From a bacterium (GTDB lineage Bacteria > Lindowbacteria > 2-12-FULL-62-27), in contig JACQOF010000146.1 in assembly GCA_016202645.1 (NCBI GenBank), forward strand, positions 1 through 64,000: DNA of 64,000 nucleotides, written 5' to 3'. The notes below the pieces were generated by a model, which saw only the letters and a list, made by a program, of their open reading frames with translations, was not told the DNA's origin and made no database searches. Position 1 is the stretch's first letter, and every line of letters begins with the position of its first letter. Shown piece after piece: positions 17,405-25,575 of the stretch. The translations under genes were made by a program, and so were the position numbers.

Positions 17405-19315
17405 ATGGATTTACCTGTTCGCAGGATTGTGGAACGCGTGGGGCCGAATCGGCTCTATGTCGAGGGCGCGGCGCCGGAGACGGCGGATCCGGCCCGCCCC
17501 GCGCTTTTATTTGTCGGAGGATCCTTTGACGGCAGTTGGATCTTCCGGGAGGAAGCTTCGTTTTTCGCGTCGAGGGGCTGGCCAGTCTACGCCATCAATC
17601 CCCGCGGATTTTATCTCAGCCGGTATCGCGGCGTCGCGGGACTCACGATCGAAGATTACCTCGAGGACATCCGGACCGTCCGGGAGAGTCTCGGCTTAAA
17701 CCGCGTCATCCTTGCCGGGTACAGCATGGGGGGCCTGCTCATGCTCAAACACGCCGAACGCCACGGCGCGGAGGGCCTGATCCTGTACGACAGCGACGCG
17801 ACCCGGGAAGTGTGGGACGCGTCCGGCCGGCCGCGTCACGTTCCGCACGTTCCGCCGGTTGTCGAGTTCTGGCCGTCGCCCGCGATCGTGGACGAGATGT
17901 GGGGCGGCCACACGAGCCGCCGGCAGTACCGGGCATTTCTGGATCTCTTCAAACAGACCCGGGTGTCCGGGCAGTGTTTCCGCCTGACCGAACACGGCGG
18001 CTTCGACGTCGATCTCGGCCGGGTCCGGTGTCCGGCCCTGATCATCGGCATTCGCAAGGACGAAAAAACCTTGGAGGAATATTTCAAACGGCTGAACGCC
18101 GCGTGGCTGGTCTTCGAGGGCAGTTCGCACGGGAGCATTCTCGTCGGGCCGCGGTCGATGGCGATCACCGAGGAAGTCGCCCGGTGGCTGGAGGCCGGCT
18201 GTCCGACCGGCGACCGCCGGATTTTTCCGCACCTGGGGTTTGTTTCCTGGGACCGGCAGATTTACCGGATGAGGCTGTCCTATCTTTCCGGATGGCACCG
18301 ACCCGAAGTCGTGATCCCTCTTCCCGGATCGAAACCTCCCGCGAAAATTCCGATGGAACGGGTGGGGGACGGCCGGGAGGCGGGAGAGGCGCTGTATCGG
18401 GCGACGTTCACGCTGAGCCGCAAGTCCGGGTTTTACGTCCGGGACGGCGGGGGCGTGGACCGTCCGCCGGGCGCGGGCCTCTATCGCCCCCTGGCGCGGG
18501 AAATCCATCTGGCCGACGGCGAATTTTTCCCATACCGGCCGTCCCTGAAAAAACCGAAAATCCCGCAGTACCGCACGCTGAAAATCTTTTCGAAAGTACT
18601 TCATCACCACTTCGTCGCCCACGTCATGGTCCCCCGAAACTACAGCGCGGAGCACGGTCCCTACCCGGTCGCCGTTTTGAACGACGGGCAGAACCAGTGG
18701 AAAAATCGGGGCGCCATGGGCGGCTGGCACACCAACTCCACAGCGTCCGCGCTGGTCCGCAAGGGCCGCTGCCGGGAGATGGTCCTGGTCGGCGTTGAAT
18801 CGACGCGGCTCAATCGCAATCAATACTATTTGACCCCGCCGGCCGGCCGGGGCGATCTCTATGTGGATTTCCTGGCCGACGTTCTCCTGCCGGCGCTCCG
18901 CCGCGACTACCACATCGCCGACCGCCCCGACGACATCGGCATCATCGGGTCTTCCTACGGCGCCCACAGCGCGGTCTACGCGGGACTCAAACGCCCGGAC
19001 GTCTTCGGCCTCATCGGGTCCCTCTCCTACGCCCCGGTCAAAGGCCGCCCGATCGTCGACTGGTTCCGGAAAGCCACGCGCCTGCCCTTCAAAAAACTTT
19101 ATCTCGACTGCGGAACGCGCTGGACCCCCCACCAAAAAGGCCACCGCACCGACAACACCGCCGTCACCCTCGCCCTCATCCGCGCGGCCCGATCCAAAGG
19201 CCTCCGGGACGGCCGGTCCCTCATGGGCTGGATCGTCCCGGGCCACTGCCACGACGAAACCTTCTGGAGAAAACGCATCGGCAAGTGCCTGGAATTTCTC
19301 TTTCCGCTGATCTGA
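17405..19315 (+). CDS. Two-domain alpha/beta hydrolase-esterase fusion
   Basis: The 636-aa protein contains two hydrolase domains. The first (~1-265) is a classical alpha/beta hydrolase with nucleophile elbow GYSMGG (Ser107) and a late His in GSSHGS. A beta-rich middle (~285-385) resembles the N-terminal sandwich of enterochelin-esterase-like proteins. The second (~390-636) is an esterase-D/enterochelin-esterase-like domain with GSSYGAH (Ser517) and a catalytic-type His in PGHCHDETFW. No signal peptide is seen, so a cytoplasmic location is likely. Both elbows are intact, suggesting two active sites acting on one product or on two bonds. The shared promoter with the ATP-grasp gene points to one pathway. 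The natural substrate is unknown. Confidence 0.75.
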   Translation: MDLPVRRIVERVGPNRLYVEGAAPETADPARPALLFVGGSFDGSWIFREEASFFASRGWPVYAINPRGFYLSRYRGVAGLTIEDYLEDIRTVRESLGLNRVILAGYSMGGLLMLKHAERHGAEGLILYDSDATREVWDASGRPRHVPHVPPVVEFWPSPAIVDEMWGGHTSRRQYRAFLDLFKQTRVSGQCFRLTEHGGFDVDLGRVRCPALIIGIRKDEKTLEEYFKRLNAAWLVFEGSSHGSILVGPRSMAITEEVARWLEAGCPTGDRRIFPHLGFVSWDRQIYRMRLSYLSGWHRPEVVIPLPGSKPPAKIPMERVGDGREAGEALYRATFTLSRKSGFYVRDGGGVDRPPGAGLYRPLAREIHLADGEFFPYRPSLKKPKIPQYRTLKIFSKVLHHHFVAHVMVPRNYSAEHGPYPVAVLNDGQNQWKNRGAMGGWHTNSTASALVRKGRCREMVLVGVESTRLNRNQYYLTPPAGRGDLYVDFLADVLLPALRRDYHIADRPDDIGIIGSSYGAHSAVYAGLKRPDVFGLIGSLSYAPVKGRPIVDWFRKATRLPFKKLYLDCGTRWTPHQKGHRTDNTAVTLALIRAARSKGLRDGRSLMGWIVPGHCHDETFWRKRIGKCLEFLFPLI

Positions 19316-19329
19316 TCTCAACATTCCCG

Positions 19330-19358
19330 TTGACACTCCCCCCACGCGCAGATAGAAG
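19330..19358 (+). promoter_or_regulatory. Promoter upstream of rny
   Basis: A consensus -35 TTGACA (19330-19335), 17-nt spacer and TAGAAG (19353-19358) lie 16 nt before ATG 19375. The predicted leader is about 9 nt, with only a weak AGG as possible ribosome-binding sequence. It probably drives the rny-ymdB-spoVS-folD-xseAB-ispA run. Confidence 0.6.
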
Positions 19359-19374
19359 AAGCAGGTAGGCACTT

Positions 19375-20925
19375 ATGAACTTCGACATCAATCTTCCCGG
19401 GCTGGCTCTCTATGGCGGGGGCGTGGCTTTGGGAGTCCTTTTTGGGTATTTGGTCCGGCGATTTTTTGAAAAGAAGCTTCTGAGGTCCGCGGAGGATCGT
19501 GCCGAGCAGATTCGGATTGCGGCGGGCGCGGCCGCGGAGGAGCTGAAAAAAGAAAAATTGCTGGAAGGCCGCGAGATCATCCAGCTTGAGCGGGAGGACC
19601 TCGAGCAGGAGCTCGCGAAGGAGCGGATGCGGATCCAGGAGATCGAGCAGCAGGTACTGCGGCGCGGCGATTTCCTGGACAAGCGCGATGAGGAAGTCCG
19701 CGCCCGCGAGGGGGACCTCTCGAAGTCCGCCGACCGGCTGAAGGACGAGGCCGCCCGGCTGGCCGAGGGCGAGGGCCGCGTCACCCGGGAACTCGAACGC
19801 GTGTCCCGCCTCACCGCCCAGGAAGCCAAGGAAATTCTGCTCGACCGCATGTCCACCGACGCCAAGCTCGACGCCGCCAAATTCGTCAAAAAAATCGAAG
19901 GCGAGGCCAAACGCCTCGCGGAACGCAAAGCCCAGACCATCGTCGCCACCGCCATTCAGCGGCTCGCGGCGGACGTGACCCAGGAATACACGATTTCCGT
20001 GGTCACTCTTCCGAGCGACGACATGAAAGGCCGGATCATCGGCCGGGAGGGCCGGAACATCCGGGAGTTTGAAAAGTTGACCGGCGTCGACGTCATCATC
20101 GACGACACGCCCGAAACGGTCGTCCTCTCCTCCTTTGATCCCTACCGCCGCGAAGTCGCGCGGATCTCCCTGGAGCGGCTCATCATCGACGGCCGGATCC
20201 ATCCGGCGCGCATCGAGGAGATACTCGCCAAGGTCGAGCAGGAGATGCAGGCCAAGCTCATCGAGATCGGCGAGCGCGCCATGTACGAACTCGGCGTGAC
20301 CGACATCCCCGAAGAAGAAATCCGCCTCATCGGCCGTCTCCATTTCCGGACCAGCTACGGCCAGAACGTGCTCGAGCATTCCAAGGAAGTCGCCTATCTG
20401 GCGTCGCTCATGGCCGCGGAAGTCGGCGCCAACACCCGGATGGTCCGGCGCATCGGGATCCTCCATGACATCGGCAAGGTCCTGACGCAGGAGGCCGAAG
20501 GCCCGCACGCGCTGGTCGGGGCGGAATTCGCGGCGAAGCACGGGGAAACCGGCGCCGTCACGAACGGCATCGCCGCCCACCACGGCGAGTGCGAGCCGAC
20601 CACCATCGAAAGCGTCCTCATCGCCGCCGCCGACGCCATCAGCGCGTCCCGGCCGGGAGCCCGGCAGGAAAACGTGGAGTCCTACATCAAGCGCCTCGAA
20701 AACCTGGAGCAGATCGCCCGCGAATTTCCGAGCGTCGAGAAGGCCTTCGCGATCCAGGCCGGCCGCGAAGTCCGCGCGATTCTCCGAAGCGAGCAGGTGA
20801 CGGACGAGCAGATGGAGGAAATCGCCCGGGCCATGGCCCAGCGGATCGAGAAGACCATCGACTATCCCGGCCAGATCAAAGTCACCTGCATCCGGGAATC
20901 CCGCATTATCGAGTACGCCCGCTGA
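19375..20925 (+). CDS. rny: Ribonuclease Y
   Basis: The 516-aa protein is a full-length RNase Y. It has an N-terminal membrane anchor (LALYGGGVALGVLFGYLV) and a long charged coiled coil (~25-190). A KH RNA-binding domain follows, with GRIIGREGRNIREFEK near residue 222. The HD phosphohydrolase domain contains ILHDIGK near residue 363 and AAHHGE. RNase Y is an endoribonuclease at the inner membrane that starts mRNA decay. It leads an operon with ymdB, its usual neighbour, but a block of 8-bp repeats separates the two genes. Confidence 0.97.
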   Translation: MNFDINLPGLALYGGGVALGVLFGYLVRRFFEKKLLRSAEDRAEQIRIAAGAAAEELKKEKLLEGREIIQLEREDLEQELAKERMRIQEIEQQVLRRGDFLDKRDEEVRAREGDLSKSADRLKDEAARLAEGEGRVTRELERVSRLTAQEAKEILLDRMSTDAKLDAAKFVKKIEGEAKRLAERKAQTIVATAIQRLAADVTQEYTISVVTLPSDDMKGRIIGREGRNIREFEKLTGVDVIIDDTPETVVLSSFDPYRREVARISLERLIIDGRIHPARIEEILAKVEQEMQAKLIEIGERAMYELGVTDIPEEEIRLIGRLHFRTSYGQNVLEHSKEVAYLASLMAAEVGANTRMVRRIGILHDIGKVLTQEAEGPHALVGAEFAAKHGETGAVTNGIAAHHGECEPTTIESVLIAAADAISASRPGARQENVESYIKRLENLEQIAREFPSVEKAFAIQAGREVRAILRSEQVTDEQMEEIARAMAQRIEKTIDYPGQIKVTCIRESRIIEYAR

Positions 20926-20934
20926 TGTCCGGCA

Positions 20935-21029
20935 GTATCGGAGTATCGGGGTATCGGAGTATCGGAGTATCGGAGTATCGGAGTATCGGAGAGCCTCACC
21001 GATACTCCGATACACCGATACTCCGATAC
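20935..21029 (+). repeat. 8-bp tandem repeat array facing its own inverted copies
   Basis: Seven direct copies of GTATCGGA (20935-20990, one with a G at the last base) are followed by a 7-nt spacer. Four complementary 8-mers of the TCCGATAC/ACCGATAC type then run from 20998 to 21029. Transcribed, the two arms would form a long slippery hairpin between rny and ymdB. Confidence 0.9.
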
Positions 21030-21037
21030 GCTCCGAC

Positions 21038-21859
21038 ATGAGGATTCTCTTCCTGGGCGACGTCGTCGGCCGCCCCGGCCGGACCATCGTCGCGCGGCGC
21101 GTGCCTCTGCTGAGACAGGAACTCAAGCTCGACGTCGTCATCGCCAACGGGGAAAACCTCGCGTCCGGGATCGGGATTACCATGGACAAGGCCGAGGAGA
21201 TGTTCCGGGCGGGCGTCGACGTCCTCACGAGCGGAAATCACGTCTGGAAAAAAAAGGAATTCGTCGATCACATCTCCAAACACGACGAACCCCGCATCCT
21301 CCGGCCCGCCAATTACCCTGACGGCGCGCCCGGCAAAGGCTGGCGGATCGTGCAGGTCGGTGGTACAACCCTCGGCGTGGTCAACCTCCAGGGGCGGATC
21401 TTCATGGAACCGATCGACTGCCCCTTTCAGGTCGGCCGACGCGCGGTGCAGGACTTGAAGTCCAAAGGCGTCAAGACCATTTTTCTCGACATGCACGCCG
21501 AGGCGACCAGCGAAAAACGCGCGATGGGGCATTTTATGGACGGGCAGGTCAGCGTTGTCGTCGGCACGCACACGCATGTGCAGACGTCCGACGAGGAGAT
21601 TTTGCCGGGCGGAACCGCCTACATCACAGACGCCGGGATGGTCGGAGTCGCGCAATCGGTCATCGGCGTGGAGATCGCTCCGATCCTCGAGCGGTTCCTG
21701 ACGCAGATGCCGGTCAAGTTCGGCGTGCCGGCCGGCGGCGAAGTGAGCCTGTGCGGGATTGTGGCCGAAACAAACGGGGACGGCCGCGCGACGATGATCA
21801 AAAGAATACAGGAACGACATCCGTATCCGGGAACTGCAGAACGATCCACGCGGAACTGA
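21038..21859 (+). CDS. ymdB: YmdB-family metallophosphoesterase
   Basis: The 273-aa protein matches the YmdB/TIGR00282 family of calcineurin-like phosphoesterases. The metal-site motifs are visible in order: GDVVGRPGR, NGENLASG, SGNHVW, and THTHVQTSDE. Members hydrolyse cyclic nucleotide 2',3'- or 3',5'-phosphodiester bonds and influence development and biofilm formation in Bacillus. Length is normal. The ATG is 8 nt after the inverted repeat array and has no obvious Shine-Dalgarno sequence, so the hairpin could affect its translation. Confidence 0.93.
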   Translation: MRILFLGDVVGRPGRTIVARRVPLLRQELKLDVVIANGENLASGIGITMDKAEEMFRAGVDVLTSGNHVWKKKEFVDHISKHDEPRILRPANYPDGAPGKGWRIVQVGGTTLGVVNLQGRIFMEPIDCPFQVGRRAVQDLKSKGVKTIFLDMHAEATSEKRAMGHFMDGQVSVVVGTHTHVQTSDEEILPGGTAYITDAGMVGVAQSVIGVEIAPILERFLTQMPVKFGVPAGGEVSLCGIVAETNGDGRATMIKRIQERHPYPGTAERSTRN

Positions 21860-21890
21860 GATTCGCCTTCCGCAGAAAAAGAGGTGGACC

Positions 21891-22154
21891 ATGGCGCTCT
21901 TGAAAGTGTCGTCGAAATCAAATGCACCCAGTGTGGCAGGCGCAATCGCGGGGTTCTTGAAGGAAAACGGCCGGGTCGAGCTTCAGGCCATCGGCGCGGC
22001 GGCGGTGAACCAGGCCGTGAAAGCCATCGCCATCGCGCGGGGCTACGTCGCGGCCAACGGCATCGATCTCGTCGCCATTCCCGCGTTTGTTGACCTCAAC
22101 ATCGACGGCCACGAAAAAACGGCGATCAAACTCATCGTCCGGGCGGACCGCTGA
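21891..22154 (+). CDS. spoVS: SpoVS-family protein
   Basis: The 87-aa protein is a clear SpoVS family member (MALLKVSSKSNAPSVAGAIA, then ARGYVAANGIDLVAIPAFVD). SpoVS has an Alba-like fold and affects sporulation and septation in Bacillus. It is common in non-spore-formers, where its role is unclear. AGAGGTGG sits at proper distance before the ATG. Its stop overlaps the apparent CTG start of folD (CTGA), so it is translationally coupled to that gene. Confidence 0.92.
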   Translation: MALLKVSSKSNAPSVAGAIAGFLKENGRVELQAIGAAAVNQAVKAIAIARGYVAANGIDLVAIPAFVDLNIDGHEKTAIKLIVRADR

Positions 22155-23050
22155 AGATTCTGGATGGCCGCGCCTCCTCCGCCGCCGCGCGGGAGGCGGT
22201 GTCACGCGCGGCGTTGTTTTTAAGGAAACGGGGGATTCATCCGCGCCTCGCCGCGATCCTCGTTGGTCGAAACCCGGCGTCCGAGTCGTATGTGGCCGGA
22301 AAACGACGCGCCGCGAAATCCTGCGGCATCGACAGCCTTCTCTTTCGGCTCCCCGCGTCCACCAGCCAGTCCGGCCTTCACGCCCTCATCGGCCGCCTGA
22401 ATCGCCGGCGTGACGTCCACGGCATTTTGCTTCAGCTCCCGCTTCCCGCACGCCTCTCGGCCGAGGAAGCCCTAGTCCGGATATCGCCCGAAAAAGACGT
22501 GGACGGCCTTCATCCCGAAAATCTCGGGCGACTGGCCGCCGGCGTTCCCCGGTTCGTCCCTTGCACGCCGAAGGGCGTCCTCCATCTCCTCGATTTTTTT
22601 CGCGTACCCGTCGAGGGAAAACACGTCGTCATCGTCGGCCGCAGCCGCCTGGTCGGCCGGCCCCTCGCTCTGCTCTTCATCCACCGAAATGCCACCGTCA
22701 CCGTCTGCCACAGCCGCACGCGCCGCCTCGCCCAGCAGACCCGCCGCGCGGATATCCTCGTGGCGGCGGCCGGCCGCAAACATCTGATCCGCGCGTCTCA
22801 CGTCCAGAAAGGCGCCGTGGTCGTCGACGTCGGCATCCATGTGTCCGTGTCGCCGTCCGGCGCGAAGCGGTTCCACGGAGATGTTTCGCCCTCCGTCCGC
22901 CGCGCCGCCGGCGTTCTCTCGCCCGTGCCCGGAGGCGTCGGGCCGGAAACCGTCGCGCAGCTCCTGGCCAACACGGTCCGGGCCGCCGCCCGATGTCTCG
23001 CCGCCAAACATGCAGGCTCCTTCGAACGCTCGCATCTACACCGTCTCTGA
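22151..23050 (+). CDS. folD: Bifunctional methylenetetrahydrofolate dehydrogenase/cyclohydrolase, apparent CTG start
   Basis: FolD interconverts methylene-, methenyl- and formyl-tetrahydrofolate in the cytoplasm. Motifs seen are ASESYVAGKRRAAKSCGI with the catalytic Lys region, GILLQLPLP, PEKDVDGLHPENLGRL, VPCTPKGVL, VGRSRLVGRPLA, and the end PVPGGVGPETVAQLL. The conserved N-terminal strand reads LKILDGRASSAAAREAV. This lies upstream of the first GTG (22199), and no ATG, GTG or TTG precedes it before an in-frame stop. A CTG at 22151 overlapping the spoVS TGA (CTGA) is the only start that keeps the strand. That makes a 299-aa protein of normal length. The GTG at 22199 is the conventional alternative. 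Confidence 0.85.
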   Translation: MKILDGRASSAAAREAVSRAALFLRKRGIHPRLAAILVGRNPASESYVAGKRRAAKSCGIDSLLFRLPASTSQSGLHALIGRLNRRRDVHGILLQLPLPARLSAEEALVRISPEKDVDGLHPENLGRLAAGVPRFVPCTPKGVLHLLDFFRVPVEGKHVVIVGRSRLVGRPLALLFIHRNATVTVCHSRTRRLAQQTRRADILVAAAGRKHLIRASHVQKGAVVVDVGIHVSVSPSGAKRFHGDVSPSVRRAAGVLSPVPGGVGPETVAQLLANTVRAAARCLAAKHAGSFERSHLHRL

Positions 23051-24227
23051 GATCACCGGCGAGATCCGCCGGCTGGTCCTCAGGGGGTTTGACGAGATCG
23101 CGGTCAGCGGCGAAATTTCGAATTTTTCCCATTATCCCGCGTCCGGGCACATGTACTTTTCCCTCAAAGACGCCGGAGCATCGATCCGCTGTGTTTTTTT
23201 CCGCGGGGACAATGAGTCCCTGAATTTCGTACCGGAAAACGGCATGCAGGTCGTCGCCGTCGGCCGGCTGGACATCTACCAGGCGAAAGGCGAATACCAG
23301 CTCAAGGTCGGCCGTCTTCTCCCGCAGGGTCTCGGGTCGCTTGCGGTGGCCCTGGAACAGCTCAAGAAAAAACTCGCCGCCGACGGACTCTTCGATCCGT
23401 CCCGGAAACGGCCCCTGCCGGCGTTTCCGGCCTGCATTGGCGTGGTCACGTCGACGCAGGGCGCCGCCATCCGGGACATTCTCAAAGTCGGCCTGCGGCG
23501 CTGGCCGGGCGCGCAGGTTCTGGTGTACCCGGTTGCGGTGGAAGGCGCGAAGGCCGCTCCCGAAATAGCGGAAGCCATCCGCCGGATGGGCCGGTACGGC
23601 CTGTGCGACGTCCTCATCGTCGGCCGGGGCGGCGGGTCGATCGAGGATCTCTGGGCGTTCAATGAGGAAATCGTCTGCCGCGCGGCGGCGGAATGCCCGG
23701 TCCCGGTCGTCTCGGCGGTCGGGCATGAAAAAGACGTCACGCTGATCGACCTGGTGGCCGACGTCCGCGCGGCGACGCCGTCGATGGCGGCGGAAATCGT
23801 CTTTCCGGAACGGGAAGCGCTGGAGGCGGACCTCTTAAACAGCCGTCGCCGCCTGTCCCGGGAACTCAAACAGAAATTCTCGCTTGCGGCCGGCCGGCTT
23901 GATCTGATAAAAAAAAGCCGCTGGCGTCGGGACCCCCGGAGCCTCGTCGAATCCCGCTGGCAGAGGATCGACGAGCTCAAAAGGGATCTCGCGCGGATGT
24001 TCACAGGACGGATCCGCGAAACCCGGCAGATTCTGAAAACTTTGGACGCCCGCATCCGGGCGCTATCGCCGGCGGCCGTCCTCGCGCGGGGATTCGCAAT
24101 GATCACGGACGAAAAGGGGGCCGTCGTCCGAAACGCCCGGCGGGTTGATCCGGGCGCCCGCCTGACAGCCCGTTTGGCCAAAGGGAAATTGGGCGTCAGG
24201 GTCGAAAAAATTTTAGCTGAGGGCTGA
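23010..24227 (+). CDS. xseA: Exodeoxyribonuclease VII large subunit
   Basis: The 405-aa protein has the XseA layout. An N-terminal OB fold comes first (YTVSEITGEIRRLV through VVAVGRLDIYQAKGEYQL). The catalytic region follows (IGVVTSTQGAAIRDIL, then VGRGGGSIEDLWAFNEE and VSAVGHEKDVTLIDLVADVRAATPSMAAE). A helical coiled-coil part and a C-terminal strand region end the protein. With XseB it degrades single-stranded DNA to oligonucleotides. The chosen ATG (23010) lies inside the last 41 nt of folD. Confidence 0.95.
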   Translation: MQAPSNARIYTVSEITGEIRRLVLRGFDEIAVSGEISNFSHYPASGHMYFSLKDAGASIRCVFFRGDNESLNFVPENGMQVVAVGRLDIYQAKGEYQLKVGRLLPQGLGSLAVALEQLKKKLAADGLFDPSRKRPLPAFPACIGVVTSTQGAAIRDILKVGLRRWPGAQVLVYPVAVEGAKAAPEIAEAIRRMGRYGLCDVLIVGRGGGSIEDLWAFNEEIVCRAAAECPVPVVSAVGHEKDVTLIDLVADVRAATPSMAAEIVFPEREALEADLLNSRRRLSRELKQKFSLAAGRLDLIKKSRWRRDPRSLVESRWQRIDELKRDLARMFTGRIRETRQILKTLDARIRALSPAAVLARGFAMITDEKGAVVRNARRVDPGARLTARLAKGKLGVRVEKILAEG

Positions 24228-24255
24228 AGGCTGTCCCGGCAGTGAGGAGAGACAG

Positions 24256-24495
24256 ATGGCGGAACGCGAGTTGAAATTCGAGGAGGCGATGGAACGGCTG
24301 GAGACTATCTCCGGGAAATTGGAATCCGAGGAGACGGCGCTGGAGGACGCCATCCGGCTGTATGAGGAAGGCATTAAACTGGTCAAGGTCTGCGAAAAGA
24401 AACTGGCCGCGGCCGAGGCCAAACTTGAAAAGGTTCTGCCGGAAAGCACGGCGGACCGCGCGGCGAAAGGGCCGCTGAACCTGCGGGAGAACTAG
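24256..24495 (+). CDS. xseB: Exodeoxyribonuclease VII small subunit
   Basis: The 79-aa helical protein has the conserved XseB core: LKFEEAMERLETISGKLE, then LEDAIRLYEEGIKLVKVCEKKLAAAE. Length and position directly after xseA are standard. GAGGAGAGA sits just before the ATG. It caps the coiled-coil of XseA in the nuclease complex. Confidence 0.95.
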   Translation: MAERELKFEEAMERLETISGKLESEETALEDAIRLYEEGIKLVKVCEKKLAAAEAKLEKVLPESTADRAAKGPLNLREN

Positions 24496-24506
24496 GAGAT
24501 GGCGGC

Positions 24507-25421
24507 ATGCCGGTGTCAACCGAACCCAGAACGATGATCGATTTTATCGAGGCCCAGCGCGGCCGGATCGAAGTGGTTTTGAAGAAGGTGCTCCACCACC
24601 GGGAGACATGGCCCCAGGCGCTCACCGACGCCGCGGCCCACTCGCTCTTTGCCGGCGGCAAACGCCTCCGCCCGGTCCTCGCCCTGACGGTGGTTGAAAT
24701 GCTCGGCCGGGACTACGTGAAATATGAAAATCTCTTCGCCGCGCTCGAGTGCATTCACACCTACTCCCTCATCCACGACGACCTGCCCGCGATGGACAAC
24801 GACGAGCTTCGGCGGGGGAGTCCCACGTGCCACAAAAAATTCGGCGAGGCCGCGGCGATCCTCGCCGGGGATGGACTTCTGACCCTCGCGTTTGAGCTGT
24901 TGTCGGAGGACTCCTTCGTCAAGAATTTTCAGCCGGAGCATGTGGTCCAGTGCATCCGGCACGTTTCCGTGGCCGCCGGATTTTCGGGCATGGTCGGCGG
25001 CCAGTATTACGACATCCACGGCACGGGCGGCGCCAGGGACGAAAAACAGCTTCTGAAAATTCACGCCATGAAAACCGCAAGACTCCTCTCGGCGTCCGTG
25101 GCCGCGCCGGCCGTCCTCTCCGGCGTCCACGAGATCATCCTGGCGAAACTGGTGGAATACGGCGACGCGATCGGCCTCGCGTTTCAAATCTGCGACGATA
25201 TCCTGAACGTGGTGGGATCCAAGGAGAACATGGGCAAACCCGTCGGCAGTGACGACGGTCGCGAAACCCTCACCTATCCGAAAGTCGTGGGCCTCGACAA
25301 ATCCGCCGCCAAAGCTCGGGAACTCTGCGAACAGGCTAAGAAAGCCATGGAAGCCTTCCCCGCCGAAAAACGCCAGCCCTTCGACCTCCTGGCCGAATTC
25401 ATCATCGAACGCGTCAAGTAG
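24507..25421 (+). CDS. ispA: Farnesyl/geranylgeranyl diphosphate synthase
   Basis: This 304-aa polyprenyl synthase has the first Asp-rich motif DDLPAMDND at residues 91-99, the second DDILN near residue 230, and GGKRLRP for diphosphate binding at ~50. It condenses isopentenyl diphosphate with allylic diphosphates to C15 or C20 chains for quinones and undecaprenyl carriers. The xseB-ispA order is typical, but dxs, which usually follows, is replaced by an inverted repeat element and an aldo/keto reductase. Confidence 0.93.
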   Translation: MPVSTEPRTMIDFIEAQRGRIEVVLKKVLHHRETWPQALTDAAAHSLFAGGKRLRPVLALTVVEMLGRDYVKYENLFAALECIHTYSLIHDDLPAMDNDELRRGSPTCHKKFGEAAAILAGDGLLTLAFELLSEDSFVKNFQPEHVVQCIRHVSVAAGFSGMVGGQYYDIHGTGGARDEKQLLKIHAMKTARLLSASVAAPAVLSGVHEIILAKLVEYGDAIGLAFQICDDILNVVGSKENMGKPVGSDDGRETLTYPKVVGLDKSAAKARELCEQAKKAMEAFPAEKRQPFDLLAEFIIERVK

Positions 25422-25434
25422 CTGCCCTGAATCC

Positions 25435-25533
25435 GTCATTCCCGCGAAAGCGGGAATCCAGTCTTCTTTGCGATGGGTCTGGCTGCCCGCCGAAGTTTAC
25501 ACCGTGCTGGATTCCCGCTTTCGCGGGAATGAC
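25435..25533. repeat. Inverted GTCATTCCCGC element, about 99 bp
   Basis: Two complementary arms, GTCATTCCCGCGAAAGCGGG and its reverse complement, flank about 50 nt. Each arm is itself a palindrome. The interior resembles the copy at 40162-40260 (TGCGATGGGTCTGG and GTTTACACCGTGCTGG versus their near matches). It looks like a small mobile MITE/REP-type element without a transposase. Confidence 0.85.
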
Positions 25534-25575
25534 AGACACGGGATGGGCATGACGGCCTAAGCAGTTGCAGTCGGA

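Noticed and set aside
17696-21228. Long open frames on the minus strand (558 and 636 codons)
   Set aside because: Antisense shadows of the double hydrolase and rny; the second also runs through the 8-bp repeats.
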